Source: a virus. From it: a DNA stretch of 64,000 nucleotides. Numbering within the stretch: the first letter of the stretch is position 1; every line of letters starts with the position of its first letter. The notes under the pieces are model-generated. The model did not search any database. It was not told where the DNA came from and was given only the letters and a program-made list of their open reading frames with translations. Both the position numbers and the translations under genes were made by a program. Shown one piece after another: positions 14,843-21,725 of this stretch. The stretch is from the IMG/VR virus record IMGVR_UViG_3300017929_000004, positions 1-64,000 of that record. The stretch is one strand, 5' to 3'.

Positions 14843-15301
14843 ATGAAAACATGCTACACCTGCACGGCTGAAAAACCGGAGGCCGAGTTTTATAAAGGGC
14901 GGGGGGAGTGTAAGGTTTGTGCGAGGGCTCGGAATTTGAAGTGGCTGGCAGAGCATCCGGATAGGGGGGTGGAGTTAAAGAGGCGGTGGCGGAAGGAGCA
15001 TAAGGCGGAAATCCGAGAGTACTACCGGAACTGGTACGACACAAAGGGGAGGAAACGGGCGAGAGATTACGCAGAGGTGATTAAGTCTTGGGATGCGGCA
15101 AATCCCGAGAAGCGGGTGGCGCGTGACGCTTTGAGGGTAGCGATTCGATCAAGGAAGATAGTTCGTCCGAAGCTATGCCAAGGATGCAGAAAGGCGCTTA
15201 GGCTCCATGCGCACCATAGGGATTACATGAGGCCGCTTGAGGTGATTTGGCTGTGCGCGAGTTGCCACAAGCTGGAGCATACCAACAGAAAGACGAAGTG
15301 A
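14843..15301 (+). CDS. HNH endonuclease
   Basis: 152 residues. The N-terminus has a zinc-finger-like pair (CYTC and CKVC). A long basic helical region follows (RRWRKEHKAEIREYYRNWY). The C-terminus holds CQGC, then LHAHHRDY, then LCASCH and KLEH: the two CxxC pairs and histidines of a zinc-stabilised HNH nuclease. It probably nicks or cuts DNA as a homing enzyme. It lies 7 nt before the methyltransferase gene that itself contains a second HNH gene. Confidence 0.85.
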   Translation: MKTCYTCTAEKPEAEFYKGRGECKVCARARNLKWLAEHPDRGVELKRRWRKEHKAEIREYYRNWYDTKGRKRARDYAEVIKSWDAANPEKRVARDALRVAIRSRKIVRPKLCQGCRKALRLHAHHRDYMRPLEVIWLCASCHKLEHTNRKTK

Positions 15302-15308
15302 GCAGCTT

Positions 15309-17531
15309 ATGGGGAGTGGAAAGGTAAGCGAGATGAGCGAGGGGCTGGACGCGGTTGAATGGCGGGGTTGTTACGGTGGGGTGCGGGGGGACTTGTTCAC
15401 GCGGGAGAGCAATGCGCATCCAGCGAAGATGGCGGTGGGGCTGTGCTACCGGATATTCGGGTACATGGAAGAGCGGGGGTGGGTGAATAAGGAGACTCAA
15501 ATAGTTGTTGACGAACTAGGATTACATCACCTAAAATCTCTATATGACCACTGCACTCATCTGTCCTACATGCCTGAAACCATTCAAAGCCAAGGACACA
15601 GAACAGGTATACTGCTCTCAGAAATGCTGGTATCTTCGCAACGGCACCAAGGAAAAAACCTGCCAGGTCTGCCGAAAACCATTCAAAGCGAGCAATCGAA
15701 ATCAGAAGTATTGCTCGATGAACTGCAGATCGGTTGTTCTGCTGGGCAACAAATTCGCGAAGGGGAATCCCCCGAACCACTCAACCTTCAAAGTAGGAGA
15801 GCATACCGGAAAGAATCATCCCCGCTGGAAGGGCGGGTGGAGGGAGCACCGAGGGCCTGGTTGGAAAAAACAGAAGTCTCTACTACGAGAGAGAGACAAG
15901 AACTGTCGAATCTGCAGGGTGAGTCCCATCCTTGCCCATCACATAATCCCTTACCGCGAGACCGGGAATTCTTCACTAACAAATCTCCTCGGCCTGTGTT
16001 TCAAATGCCATACCAAGATAGAGCACGAATACGAAAAGAAACTCAAAGAACTCCATGTAGTTTGGAGGAAGGACTTATTGAATCGTTGCCAACCTGCCCT
16101 CTCTGTCGAAATTTAATTCTTCCTACTGAAGGTTCAAGAATCCTGATTCAAGCCTCTAGAATATGTGAACCCATGGCGGGGATCGGGACGACGCTGGTGG
16201 TGGGGGCGAGTTTAGGGTACCAGACGGTGGGAGTGGAGTTGGAGCGGCATTTTCTGGAGATGGCGGACGCCAATGTGGAGAAGTTGATGGCGAAGATGCC
16301 GGGGGCGCCGCGACCGGTGGTGCTGGGAGGGGATGCGAGGAGTCTGATAAAGGTGTTGGCAGAGGCGCAGGTGGCTGGGGTGTTGACGAGCCCGCCGTAC
16401 GCGGGAAACATTGGCGGGGACAGCGGGATAGACGCATCGCTAGAGAAAAAAGTCAGTGGGGTACACGCGCAGCACAAGATCCGCCAAGACTACGATGGTG
16501 TAGTAGCGTCGCCACCCTATGCGGACCAGGATTTAACAGGGGCTCGGCAGTTCCGGTCGAGATTCGAGCCGGCCCGGCCCGAGGCGAGGGCGAACCCGCA
16601 TGAGGGATACGACGGCGTGGTGTCGAGCCCGCCATTTTCCGACCAAGCTGCGGCGGGCGGGGGATGCGGCATTGCCAAGCGGGGATACGGCCCGGGGGGA
16701 ACGGATAAGGTAGGCGATCGGGCGTACATGGCGCGGACGCAGGGAACATCGGACGGTCAGATTGGGAATCTCAAGGATCCGGCCGGCGACATTGACGCGG
16801 TACTGACAAGTCCACCTTGGGAGCGTGGCGCCCGCGGCGGGCAGCAGGGATGGTCGGACCCGGACAAGGCGGCGGCAGTCGCGGCGGAGAAGTATAAGGA
16901 CGGCAGCCGGAGGGGGCATCGCGCGTCTGCGGAGGCGATTGCGGCTCAGATGCGGCGCGACGAGAAACGAGTCTATGGCGAGAGTGAGGGGCAGATTGCA
17001 AACCTTCCATTCGGCATGATCGATGCTGCTTTAAGCAGCCCGCCCTATGAGGCAAGCTCGCAGTGCCAGGACAAGAACTTTAGGAGAGACGACCGTTTTA
17101 GGGAAGGAGATTGGCACCAACAAAAAAGGAATAATCCTAACTTCCCAGAATCCCCTTCCTCTGATGGTCAAATAGGAAAAGAGCGTGGAGACACCTACCT
17201 AAGCGCCATGCTCGCCGTGTACCGCGAACTCCACGCCGTGCTCAAACCCGGGGGCGTCTGCGCCCTGGTCACCAAGAACCCCGTGAAAAATGGCGCTATC
17301 CGCCGCCTGGACGAGGACACGATTCGGCTCATGGAAGCCGCAGGCTTCACGCTCATCGAGCGCAAGCACGCGATGCTCTCCGAAGACCTTGGCGAGCAGA
17401 TGACGATGGACGGTGGCATCAAGAAAATCCAGCGCGTGCGCATGAGTTTCTTCAAGCGCCTGCACGTCCGGAAGTACCCGGAACTTGCCGTCCTATGGGA
17501 AGACGTTTTGTTTTTCAGGAGCGCGTTATGA
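15309..17531 (+). CDS. DNA amino-methyltransferase (N4C/N6A type) interrupted by an HNH-encoding insert
   Basis: 740 codons without a stop. The normal N-terminus ends at YRIFGYMEERGWVNK (codon about 63). The AdoMet motif resumes at ICEPMAGIGTT (codon about 284), followed by GVELERHF. Five copies of the catalytic (S/T)PP(Y/F/W) signature follow, starting with Ser at residues about 361, 401, 440, 501 and 577. Multiple SPPY copies are known in related phage enzymes. About 220 codons between 15500 and 16155 have no methyltransferase character and encode an HNH protein in another frame. ATG 15333 is an alternative start. Whether the insert is spliced, bypassed or translated through is unknown. Confidence 0.8.
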   Translation: MGSGKVSEMSEGLDAVEWRGCYGGVRGDLFTRESNAHPAKMAVGLCYRIFGYMEERGWVNKETQIVVDELGLHHLKSLYDHCTHLSYMPETIQSQGHRTGILLSEMLVSSQRHQGKNLPGLPKTIQSEQSKSEVLLDELQIGCSAGQQIREGESPEPLNLQSRRAYRKESSPLEGRVEGAPRAWLEKTEVSTTRERQELSNLQGESHPCPSHNPLPRDREFFTNKSPRPVFQMPYQDRARIRKETQRTPCSLEEGLIESLPTCPLCRNLILPTEGSRILIQASRICEPMAGIGTTLVVGASLGYQTVGVELERHFLEMADANVEKLMAKMPGAPRPVVLGGDARSLIKVLAEAQVAGVLTSPPYAGNIGGDSGIDASLEKKVSGVHAQHKIRQDYDGVVASPPYADQDLTGARQFRSRFEPARPEARANPHEGYDGVVSSPPFSDQAAAGGGCGIAKRGYGPGGTDKVGDRAYMARTQGTSDGQIGNLKDPAGDIDAVLTSPPWERGARGGQQGWSDPDKAAAVAAEKYKDGSRRGHRASAEAIAAQMRRDEKRVYGESEGQIANLPFGMIDAALSSPPYEASSQCQDKNFRRDDRFREGDWHQQKRNNPNFPESPSSDGQIGKERGDTYLSAMLAVYRELHAVLKPGGVCALVTKNPVKNGAIRRLDEDTIRLMEAAGFTLIERKHAMLSEDLGEQMTMDGGIKKIQRVRMSFFKRLHVRKYPELAVLWEDVLFFRSAL
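15544..16116 (+). CDS. HNH homing endonuclease nested out of frame in the methyltransferase gene
   Basis: 190 residues in a frame different from the host gene. Two N-terminal treble-clef-like zinc fingers (CPTC with YCSQKC, and CQVC with YCSMNC) precede a NUMOD3-like segment (GEHTGKNHPRWKGG) and an HNH core (CRIC, LAHHIIPY, LTNLLGLCFKCH). The finger-NUMOD3-HNH order is typical of phage homing endonucleases. Base composition is clearly lower in GC than the flanking methyltransferase. The insert spans about 15500-16155. The parts outside this gene total less than 100 nt, too short for a group I intron core. Confidence 0.85.
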   Translation: MTTALICPTCLKPFKAKDTEQVYCSQKCWYLRNGTKEKTCQVCRKPFKASNRNQKYCSMNCRSVVLLGNKFAKGNPPNHSTFKVGEHTGKNHPRWKGGWREHRGPGWKKQKSLLRERDKNCRICRVSPILAHHIIPYRETGNSSLTNLLGLCFKCHTKIEHEYEKKLKELHVVWRKDLLNRCQPALSVEI

Positions 17532-17743
17532 GTGAAGTTGGCGAGTACACAATCACTCGGGACGGCGACCGCTACGGGTCGCTCGGGTCGGACTTCCCCG
17601 ACGTGCTGACCGTCGTCGGGACGCGCGAGCAGGCGCTACGCTTGGCGAACTACCTGTCGAATTACTATGTGGGGTGCGACCTTCTGTTCCGCGTCGAAGG
17701 CACGACGGAGGGCGAGTACTATGCGGAGGACGTGCAGATATGA
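17528..17743 (+). CDS. Hypothetical protein, 71 aa
   Basis: ATG 17528 overlaps the methyltransferase stop (ATGA), implying translational coupling. The product begins MSEVGEYTITRDGDRYGS and is acidic, mixed alpha/beta. Its stop overlaps the next start (ATGA again). No family is recognised. Confidence 0.65.
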   Translation: MSEVGEYTITRDGDRYGSLGSDFPDVLTVVGTREQALRLANYLSNYYVGCDLLFRVEGTTEGEYYAEDVQI

Positions 17744-18090
17744 AATTGAAGGCGCGCGACATCGTTCCGGGTTGGCCGCGAGGACGATCAACGGAGAATT
17801 TTCGGGGCGAATCTCCGGGAGCGAATCGGCGGTACCACGCCAAGCAGGCGGCGATGGTCGAGAAGTTTAGGTGCCGAGAACTCACCGTCCTCTATCCGCT
17901 GGACGGTCTACGCTGGTACCGTGGCTCGTTCTGGGGGCTGCGCTGCGGGCTCTGTGGAGCCGAGTGGAAGGACGGCAATGCGCCAACCTGCGCTTGCCCA
18001 CCACATACCGTCATCGGCTTTGGGTACGACGCCGTGCTGAAAACGTGGAGGGGTGTCCTCCGGTCGGAAGCAGCGAACTTCAATTTCTAG
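17740..18090 (+). CDS. Zinc-binding hypothetical protein, 116 aa
   Basis: ATG 17740 overlaps the previous stop. The basic N-terminus (begins MKLKARDIVPGWPRGRS) is followed by a tryptophan-rich middle, and CGLCGAEW with CACPPH forms a likely zinc site near residues 77-95. Its TAG stop runs directly into a palindromic site (18090-18103). No family is recognised. Confidence 0.6.
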   Translation: MKLKARDIVPGWPRGRSTENFRGESPGANRRYHAKQAAMVEKFRCRELTVLYPLDGLRWYRGSFWGLRCGLCGAEWKDGNAPTCACPPHTVIGFGYDAVLKTWRGVLRSEAANFNF

Positions 18091-18103
18091 TGCAGGTCTG
18101 CAC
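18090..18103. repeat. 14-bp palindrome upstream of the 18118 gene
   Basis: GTGCAG-GT-CTGCAC beginning at the last base of the preceding stop codon and 14 nt before ATG 18118. Confidence 0.85.
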
Positions 18104-18117
18104 GACGCGAGGTGGCC

Positions 18118-18369
18118 ATGCCCGTCGAACTGAACGCCAGCAGCGAAGCGAAGTCGTTCTACGGGATGTATCTGCGCGGCACCGAAGCTGACAAACTCCG
18201 TGCCGACATCGGAGTCTCCGATCGTACCATTCTGATTTGGCGGGTTCTTAGCCAGCTTGAGCGGGATCGCACGGCCGCCACGGCGCTGCGGGTTCGCCGG
18301 CTGGTATTGCGGCAGTTCGACGCACTGGTACGCGCCCACGAGCAGCACCGACAGCCGAAGGCTGCATGA
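18118..18369 (+). CDS. Small basic HTH-like protein, 83 aa
   Basis: ATG 18118 follows GAGGTGGCC. The product is helical and Arg-rich, with a possible helix-turn-helix (EADKLRADIGVSDRTILIWR) and a basic C-terminal helix (ALRVRRLVLRQFDALVRAH). A DNA-binding role is plausible. A GTG two codons upstream is an alternative start. It is the last gene before the tRNA-like element. Confidence 0.6.
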   Translation: MPVELNASSEAKSFYGMYLRGTEADKLRADIGVSDRTILIWRVLSQLERDRTAATALRVRRLVLRQFDALVRAHEQHRQPKAA

Positions 18370-18384
18370 AAGGGATTGAGTAGT

Positions 18385-18397
18385 GCAAGGCAAGCTG
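18385..18397. repeat. Left copy of 13-bp direct repeat flanking the tRNA-like element
   Basis: GCAAGGCAAGCTG, identical to 18508-18520; the copies are 123 bp apart and bracket the tRNA-like element. Confidence 0.85.
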
Positions 18398-18401
18398 GGG
18401 T

Positions 18402-18491
18402 AGATGTGTAGTTCAGCCGCGTTAGAACACCGTATGCGCACCTTAAATGGTGGGAAGACGGAGGTCGCTGGTTCGAGTCCAGTCGCATCTA
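18402..18491 (+). tRNA. tRNA-like element with enlarged anticodon arm
   Basis: Canonical parts are clear. The acceptor stem AGATGTG (18402-18408) pairs with CGCATCT (18484-18490), and the discriminator is A. TA occupies positions 8-9. The D stem is GTTC/GAAC. The variable loop is AGGTC, the T stem GCTGG/CCAGT and the T loop TTCGAGT. The anticodon arm is abnormal: CCGT (18430-18433) and ACGG (18458-18461) enclose 24 nt instead of about 9, including an inner hairpin CACC-TTAAAT-GGTG (18439-18452). Total length is 90 nt, but the extra length is not in the variable arm as in Leu/Ser/Tyr tRNAs. No anticodon can be assigned. It may be a degenerate tRNA or a tRNA-like RNA domain. Confidence 0.65.
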
Positions 18492-18507
18492 CCCTGGAAA
18501 GATTAAA

Positions 18508-18520
18508 GCAAGGCAAGCTG
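18508..18520. repeat. Right copy of 13-bp direct repeat flanking the tRNA-like element
   Basis: GCAAGGCAAGCTG, identical to 18385-18397. It begins 16 nt after the tRNA-like 3' end and lies at the 5' edge of the structured region. Confidence 0.85.
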
Positions 18521-18940
18521 CCGCCGAGCCCCGCAGAGGGGGATTCTGACTTTACTAGCCGTGCCCCTTTGTACGGTTTCTATAGTCAGATCAGAAGTGT
18601 CGACTGAGCTGAGATGCTTACGGCGGCACCAAAATGGCAGCACGCGGCCTGGGGATTCCTGAGACTGCGAGTTGCCAGAGGCGGGCGTGCGAACGTTGAT
18701 AGCGAAAGTGACTACCATCTCAGTCCGCTGATAAGGTGGCGGCCACGCCCGCTGAAGGATTGAGAATGGCACCGTGCGGCGTCCCAGACCAGACGCCAAA
18801 GTTATACCGCTACTGCCGAGTGGGCGCTGGTAAGTCGGCCACGATGCCAGAAAGGCAGGCAGGGGTGATTCGTGCCACCCACGGCAGGTAAAGTTAGGGG
18901 CCAAGCGCGTTTCCCTAGCCACCCCTGCCCTGCTGAATGA
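18510..18940 (+). ncRNA. Candidate large structured non-coding RNA
   Basis: About 430 nt with no plausible gene. Many complementary arms are visible: CCCC/GGGG (18529-18532/18538-18541); TCTGACT/AGTCAGA (18545-18551/18584-18590) enclosing CCGTGC/GTACGG; CTGAGATG/CATCTCAG (18609-18616/18716-18723) enclosing GCACGC/GCGTGC (18640-18645/18685-18690); GGCGTC/GACGCC (18778-18783/18792-18797); GCCGA/TCGGC (18815-18819/18835-18839); and a 10-bp closing helix GGCAGGGGTG/CACCCCTGCC (18858-18867/18920-18929) enclosing two smaller hairpins. Several pairings are nested over long distance, as in ornate phage RNAs such as GOLLD or ROOL, which also tend to lie near tRNAs. Membership in either is not shown. 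Strand is inferred from neighbours. Confidence 0.6.
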
Positions 18941-18954
18941 GAGGATGGTAAACC

Positions 18955-19251
18955 ATGAAACAACTTTCAGGCATTGAACGAATTGCAAAGGAACGCAGGC
19001 GACAAATCCGCGTTGAGAAATGGTCTTCAAGCCACGATGACGCACTCATTAGACGCGAGTTGGCCCAAGCTGGTGCTCTGTATGCTCTTGGAGCGGGGCA
19101 CCAAACTGTGCTTCCTTGGAATTGGCCGTGGGATGCTAAATGGTGGAAGCCCGGTACAGATATCAGAATGTTGGAAAAGGCAGGGGCTTTGATAGCAGCT
19201 GAGATCGACAGGCTCTTGAGGTTGTACCGTGCCCCGCCGAGAGGACGGTGA
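18955..19251 (+). CDS. Phage hypothetical protein, 98 aa (AGALIAAEIDRL family)
   Basis: The product begins MKQLSGIERIAKERRRQIRVEKW. It resembles a family widespread in phages with the order ERxRQ, HDD, a helix with Ala-rich face (ELAQAGALYALGA), WPWD-x-WWKP, and a C-terminal LEKAGALIAAEIDRL. Function of the family is unknown. GAGAGGATGGTAAACC precedes ATG 18955. It is the first gene after the candidate structured RNA. Confidence 0.75.
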   Translation: MKQLSGIERIAKERRRQIRVEKWSSSHDDALIRRELAQAGALYALGAGHQTVLPWNWPWDAKWWKPGTDIRMLEKAGALIAAEIDRLLRLYRAPPRGR

Positions 19252-19357
19252 TGCCCGTTGACGACGAAACACCAACCACAGTTGAAATAGCGGGGGATGC
19301 ACCGAGCCGCTGGTGAGTAACGAGTGTGAGCGCCGAGAGCGTGAGGAGGTAAGGGAG

Positions 19358-19573
19358 ATGAAAAGCTTTCTAGTGGGAGTTGAAATGTCCGTTGCTTTTC
19401 TTGCTTGGTTGGTAGGATTCGTTTTCCTGATGGGGAAGGCAGTCACGTTCCTCATGAAAGTTAGTTCCTTTCATGCTGAAGACGGCTTCTGGTGGGTTGG
19501 TGCATGGATGCTGTACATAATCTTGAGTTGTGGATTGTGGGCATGGCTGAGAAGCGAAGGCCCTCTAAGTTAA
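19358..19573 (+). CDS. Two-helix membrane protein, 71 aa
   Basis: ATG 19358 is preceded by GAGGAGGTAAGGG. Two hydrophobic segments are visible (SVAFLAWLVGFVFLMGKAVTF and AWMLYIILSCGLWAWL). An upstream in-frame extension from 19313 is less likely. No family is recognised; small phage membrane proteins of this type are often of unknown role. Confidence 0.65.
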   Translation: MKSFLVGVEMSVAFLAWLVGFVFLMGKAVTFLMKVSSFHAEDGFWWVGAWMLYIILSCGLWAWLRSEGPLS

Positions 19574-19624
19574 TACCGGGAGCGTTGGGACCAAAACTTT
19601 AGTGCTTCTCACAGGGGGTGAGAG

Positions 19625-20215
19625 ATGAAAAAAGATTTTCCGTTTGCGGTATCTCTTGAGCAGCCAAGCGAATTGAAAGAGGCAGCCATGAGTGGTTACA
19701 ATGTGCCTGCGTGTCCCAATTGCGCCACCCTCCACAAGCAGGTTGAGCGGGCCGAAGCGGATACACAGATAGCCAGGGATGAAATTATAGCACTGCAAGC
19801 CGACCGGAAAACTCTCATTGACAATCTGGAGGCATCGTTGGCGGCGTGCGCGGAGATGGCGGTCGCTTACCGCGCCGTTGGGTGTGAGGATGCGCTTTAC
19901 AAAACCAATGATAGCAACCCCGGCACCGCCCTGCTGGAGGAACTCAAGCGCCTGCGGGCGGTAAAGGAGGCGGCAAAGGCGTACATAGACGCGCTTACGA
20001 TTAATGAAAGAGACCGGAATATAATACCTTCGGCAGATGGTTTGAGGCCTCTCAAGGCTGCTTACGCAAAAGCCCTCGCCGCCTGCGGAACTGAAGTCCT
20101 AGTCCGGAGCATCCCCGTGGAGAGAACAATCCCAGTTAAAGTGAAGCCACTGGGCAGGCTGAAACCGATTGATGCCGCCTGCGAAGGAAGGGAAGGGAAG
20201 GAGCCCGAGGCATGA
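19625..20215 (+). CDS. Hypothetical coiled-coil protein, 196 aa
   Basis: ATG 19625 follows GGGGGTGAG; ATG 19688 is an alternative beginning MSGYNVPACPNC. A CPNC pair is followed by a coiled coil (residues about 40-75) and an Ala-rich helical region resembling the 'LKAAYAKALAACG' ends common in small phage proteins. The C-terminus is Lys/Pro-rich. No family is recognised. Confidence 0.6.
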   Translation: MKKDFPFAVSLEQPSELKEAAMSGYNVPACPNCATLHKQVERAEADTQIARDEIIALQADRKTLIDNLEASLAACAEMAVAYRAVGCEDALYKTNDSNPGTALLEELKRLRAVKEAAKAYIDALTINERDRNIIPSADGLRPLKAAYAKALAACGTEVLVRSIPVERTIPVKVKPLGRLKPIDAACEGREGKEPEA

Positions 20216-20388
20216 AACGAAAATCAGGGTGGTATTGGGTGAAAGGCGCTCCCAGTCAAATTTTCGAATACATCCCGGCCTACTGGTCTAGCTATTACCG
20301 CCAGTGGTGGGCGATGAGGAGTTCTGACAAGCTGACGTTTGGATGGGTGAGAAAGGTCGGAAGGCCTATTAAGGAGCCCCATGAATGA
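20212..20388 (+). CDS. Small aromatic hypothetical protein, 58 aa
   Basis: ATG 20212 overlaps the upstream stop (CATGA-type) and GGAGCCCGAGGC precedes it. The product is rich in Trp and Tyr (KSGWYWVKGAPS, YWSSYYRQWWAM) and ends with a basic tail. Its stop overlaps the following start. The pattern WYWV at the start resembles small phage DUF proteins that begin with a tryptophan-rich strand, but no family is claimed. Confidence 0.55.
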   Translation: MKRKSGWYWVKGAPSQIFEYIPAYWSSYYRQWWAMRSSDKLTFGWVRKVGRPIKEPHE

Positions 20389-20659
20389 GTTCAATAAGCA
20401 AATGTTTAGTAGTTGCGAGCGTTATTTGAAGTCGGTATGTCCCCCGCATCCTGGAGGAGACGCACAAGCCTATTTGCGCGGTTACGAAGATGGCGGCAAT
20501 GCCGCCCTCGCAGTTGCGATAAAGGCGATATGTCCTCTTTGTGCCTCTGGTCCCCCGGCAAAGGCAGGAGTTCATACCTACCCCTGTCCGTATTGCCACA
20601 ACATTACGCACGATATGACTGAGGCGTGCAAGGCATGGCCGATTTACCAACTGCGGTAG
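20381..20659 (+). CDS. Cysteine-containing hypothetical protein, 92 aa
   Basis: AAGGAGCCCC precedes ATG 20381. The N-terminal helix is followed by GYEDGGNAALAVAIKAICPLC; a second CPYCH near residue 70 completes a probable zinc ribbon. It overlaps the previous gene by 8 nt. No function is assigned. Confidence 0.6.
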   Translation: MNEFNKQMFSSCERYLKSVCPPHPGGDAQAYLRGYEDGGNAALAVAIKAICPLCASGPPAKAGVHTYPCPYCHNITHDMTEACKAWPIYQLR

Positions 20660-20668
20660 GAGATCCTC

Positions 20669-20869
20669 ATGAGTGAGTTTGAGAAGTGGTGTCAAGAGAA
20701 GTTCGGACACACTCCTTACCGCTATACCACGTCTGACGGAGAGGTTTTTTATGGGTACCCCTGGCAAGACAAGTGGGAAGGCTGGAATGCCGCGCTTGTC
20801 ATTGCAGAGACCCTCGCAGAGTGTCAACGCGACCTTATTCACCGTCTGCGTGAGGAGGAAAAGAGATGA
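20669..20869 (+). CDS. Small hypothetical protein, 66 aa
   Basis: TAGGAGATCCTC precedes ATG 20669. The product begins MSEFEKWCQEKFGHTPYRY and ends in a charged helix with WEGWNAALVIAETLA. Proteins with a 'W-x-x-W-x-A' motif of this sort are frequent in phages, without known role. Its stop overlaps the next start. Confidence 0.6.
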   Translation: MSEFEKWCQEKFGHTPYRYTTSDGEVFYGYPWQDKWEGWNAALVIAETLAECQRDLIHRLREEEKR

Positions 20870-21279
20870 GCGAACCTACAAAGGAAGAATCCGTAATCTA
20901 TGCTGCAATCATTGGCCTATTAGATGGGAAAGTGAAGGAATTAGACTTCTTTCACTTCATTATGGAAAAGCTCAATACCGCCGTCACCGAGGCCCAGGCG
21001 GAGATGGTGCAAAGGTGCATCCAAGAATGTGCCATTGTGCGCGATTCCCCACTTAGATGTGTTGAGCCCTGCACCGAAGATTGGATTGCTCGGAGGATGC
21101 AGATGCTCTCGCCCGACCCCCACTGGCTGGAGGGGAAAGTGCTGGAGGCACGGAAGCAAACCATGGATGCAATAGCTGAGCTTTCTTGCCTCGATGAGGA
21201 AATGTTTCAGGAAGCGTTCAAGGCAGCACATGCCACCCTCGACGCCCACCTTGCAGTGCTGCCAAAGGTGAAGCCATGA
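20866..21279 (+). CDS. Hypothetical helical protein, 137 aa
   Basis: GTGAGGAGGAAAAG precedes ATG 20866, which overlaps the previous stop. The product begins MSEPTKEESVIYAAIIGLLDG and is predicted mostly helical. Several Cys/Met residues are present but no paired zinc motif. No family is recognised. Confidence 0.6.
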   Translation: MSEPTKEESVIYAAIIGLLDGKVKELDFFHFIMEKLNTAVTEAQAEMVQRCIQECAIVRDSPLRCVEPCTEDWIARRMQMLSPDPHWLEGKVLEARKQTMDAIAELSCLDEEMFQEAFKAAHATLDAHLAVLPKVKP

Positions 21280-21353
21280 TCGTCAACGACATCGGCCAAT
21301 GGGCAGAAGTCTGGGGCCGGGAAAAACAAGACTTGACTCCAAGCCGCTTCTGA
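21276..21353 (+). CDS. Possible 25-residue peptide
   Basis: ATG 21276 overlaps the previous stop (ATGA). The short frame reads MIVNDIGQWAEVWGREKQDL and ends at TGA 21351-21353, just before a palindromic site. It could be a coupled micro-gene or chance. Confidence 0.25.
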   Translation: MIVNDIGQWAEVWGREKQDLTPSRF

Positions 21354-21375
21354 GAGAAGATGCGACGAGAGCGCA

Positions 21376-21389
21376 GTGCAGGACTGCAC
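21376..21389. repeat. 14-bp palindrome upstream of the 21405 gene
   Basis: GTGCAG-GA-CTGCAC, flanked by A and T. It lies 15 nt before ATG 21405, with GAGGGAGGAAACGG between. Confidence 0.9.
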
Positions 21390-21404
21390 TGAGGGAGGAA
21401 ACGG

Positions 21405-21725
21405 ATGACCGACGAGAATCAAGGAACGCTGAAAGCCATGAAGGTTGAATCTATTTGCTTCCTCTGTACGCACGCTCGCATCATGGGAATTGAAATTGAG
21501 AGTCCTGGCGTACATCCGTTGACTCTGCACTCGGGCATGAACGTAAGGCAAGTGGCGCAGACCGTTTGTCACGCCCGTGGCGGAGCCACACCGCTCGGAT
21601 CGAATTGCTCCGTGAAAATGTGCAGCGACTTCGAGCAGCAAATCGAACCCCGGGAGTTAAAAGTTCCCTTGGTACCCGGAACGGCCACTGGAGACTCTGG
21701 ACCCACGCCATCGGTATTCAATTGA
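21405..21725 (+). CDS. Hypothetical protein, 106 aa
   Basis: GGGAGGAAACGG precedes ATG 21405. The product begins MTDENQGTLKAMKVESICFLC; CFLC and later cysteines could bind metal. Its stop (TGA 21723-21725) overlaps the probable TTG start of the deformylase gene. Confidence 0.55.
   Translation: MTDENQGTLKAMKVESICFLCTHARIMGIEIESPGVHPLTLHSGMNVRQVAQTVCHARGGATPLGSNCSVKMCSDFEQQIEPRELKVPLVPGTATGDSGPTPSVFN

Noticed and set aside
15490-16160. Group I or II intron in the methyltransferase gene
   Set aside because: Less than 100 nt lie outside the HNH frame and no intron core motifs were seen, so a self-splicing intron cannot be supported, although not formally excluded.
18402-18491. Type II (Leu/Ser/Tyr) tRNA
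   Set aside because: The extra length is in the anticodon arm; the variable loop is a normal 5 nt.
18503-19045. 180-codon leftward open frame over the structured region
   Set aside because: Sequence is not protein-like, has no ribosome site, and overlaps the next real gene; the paired arms suggest RNA instead.
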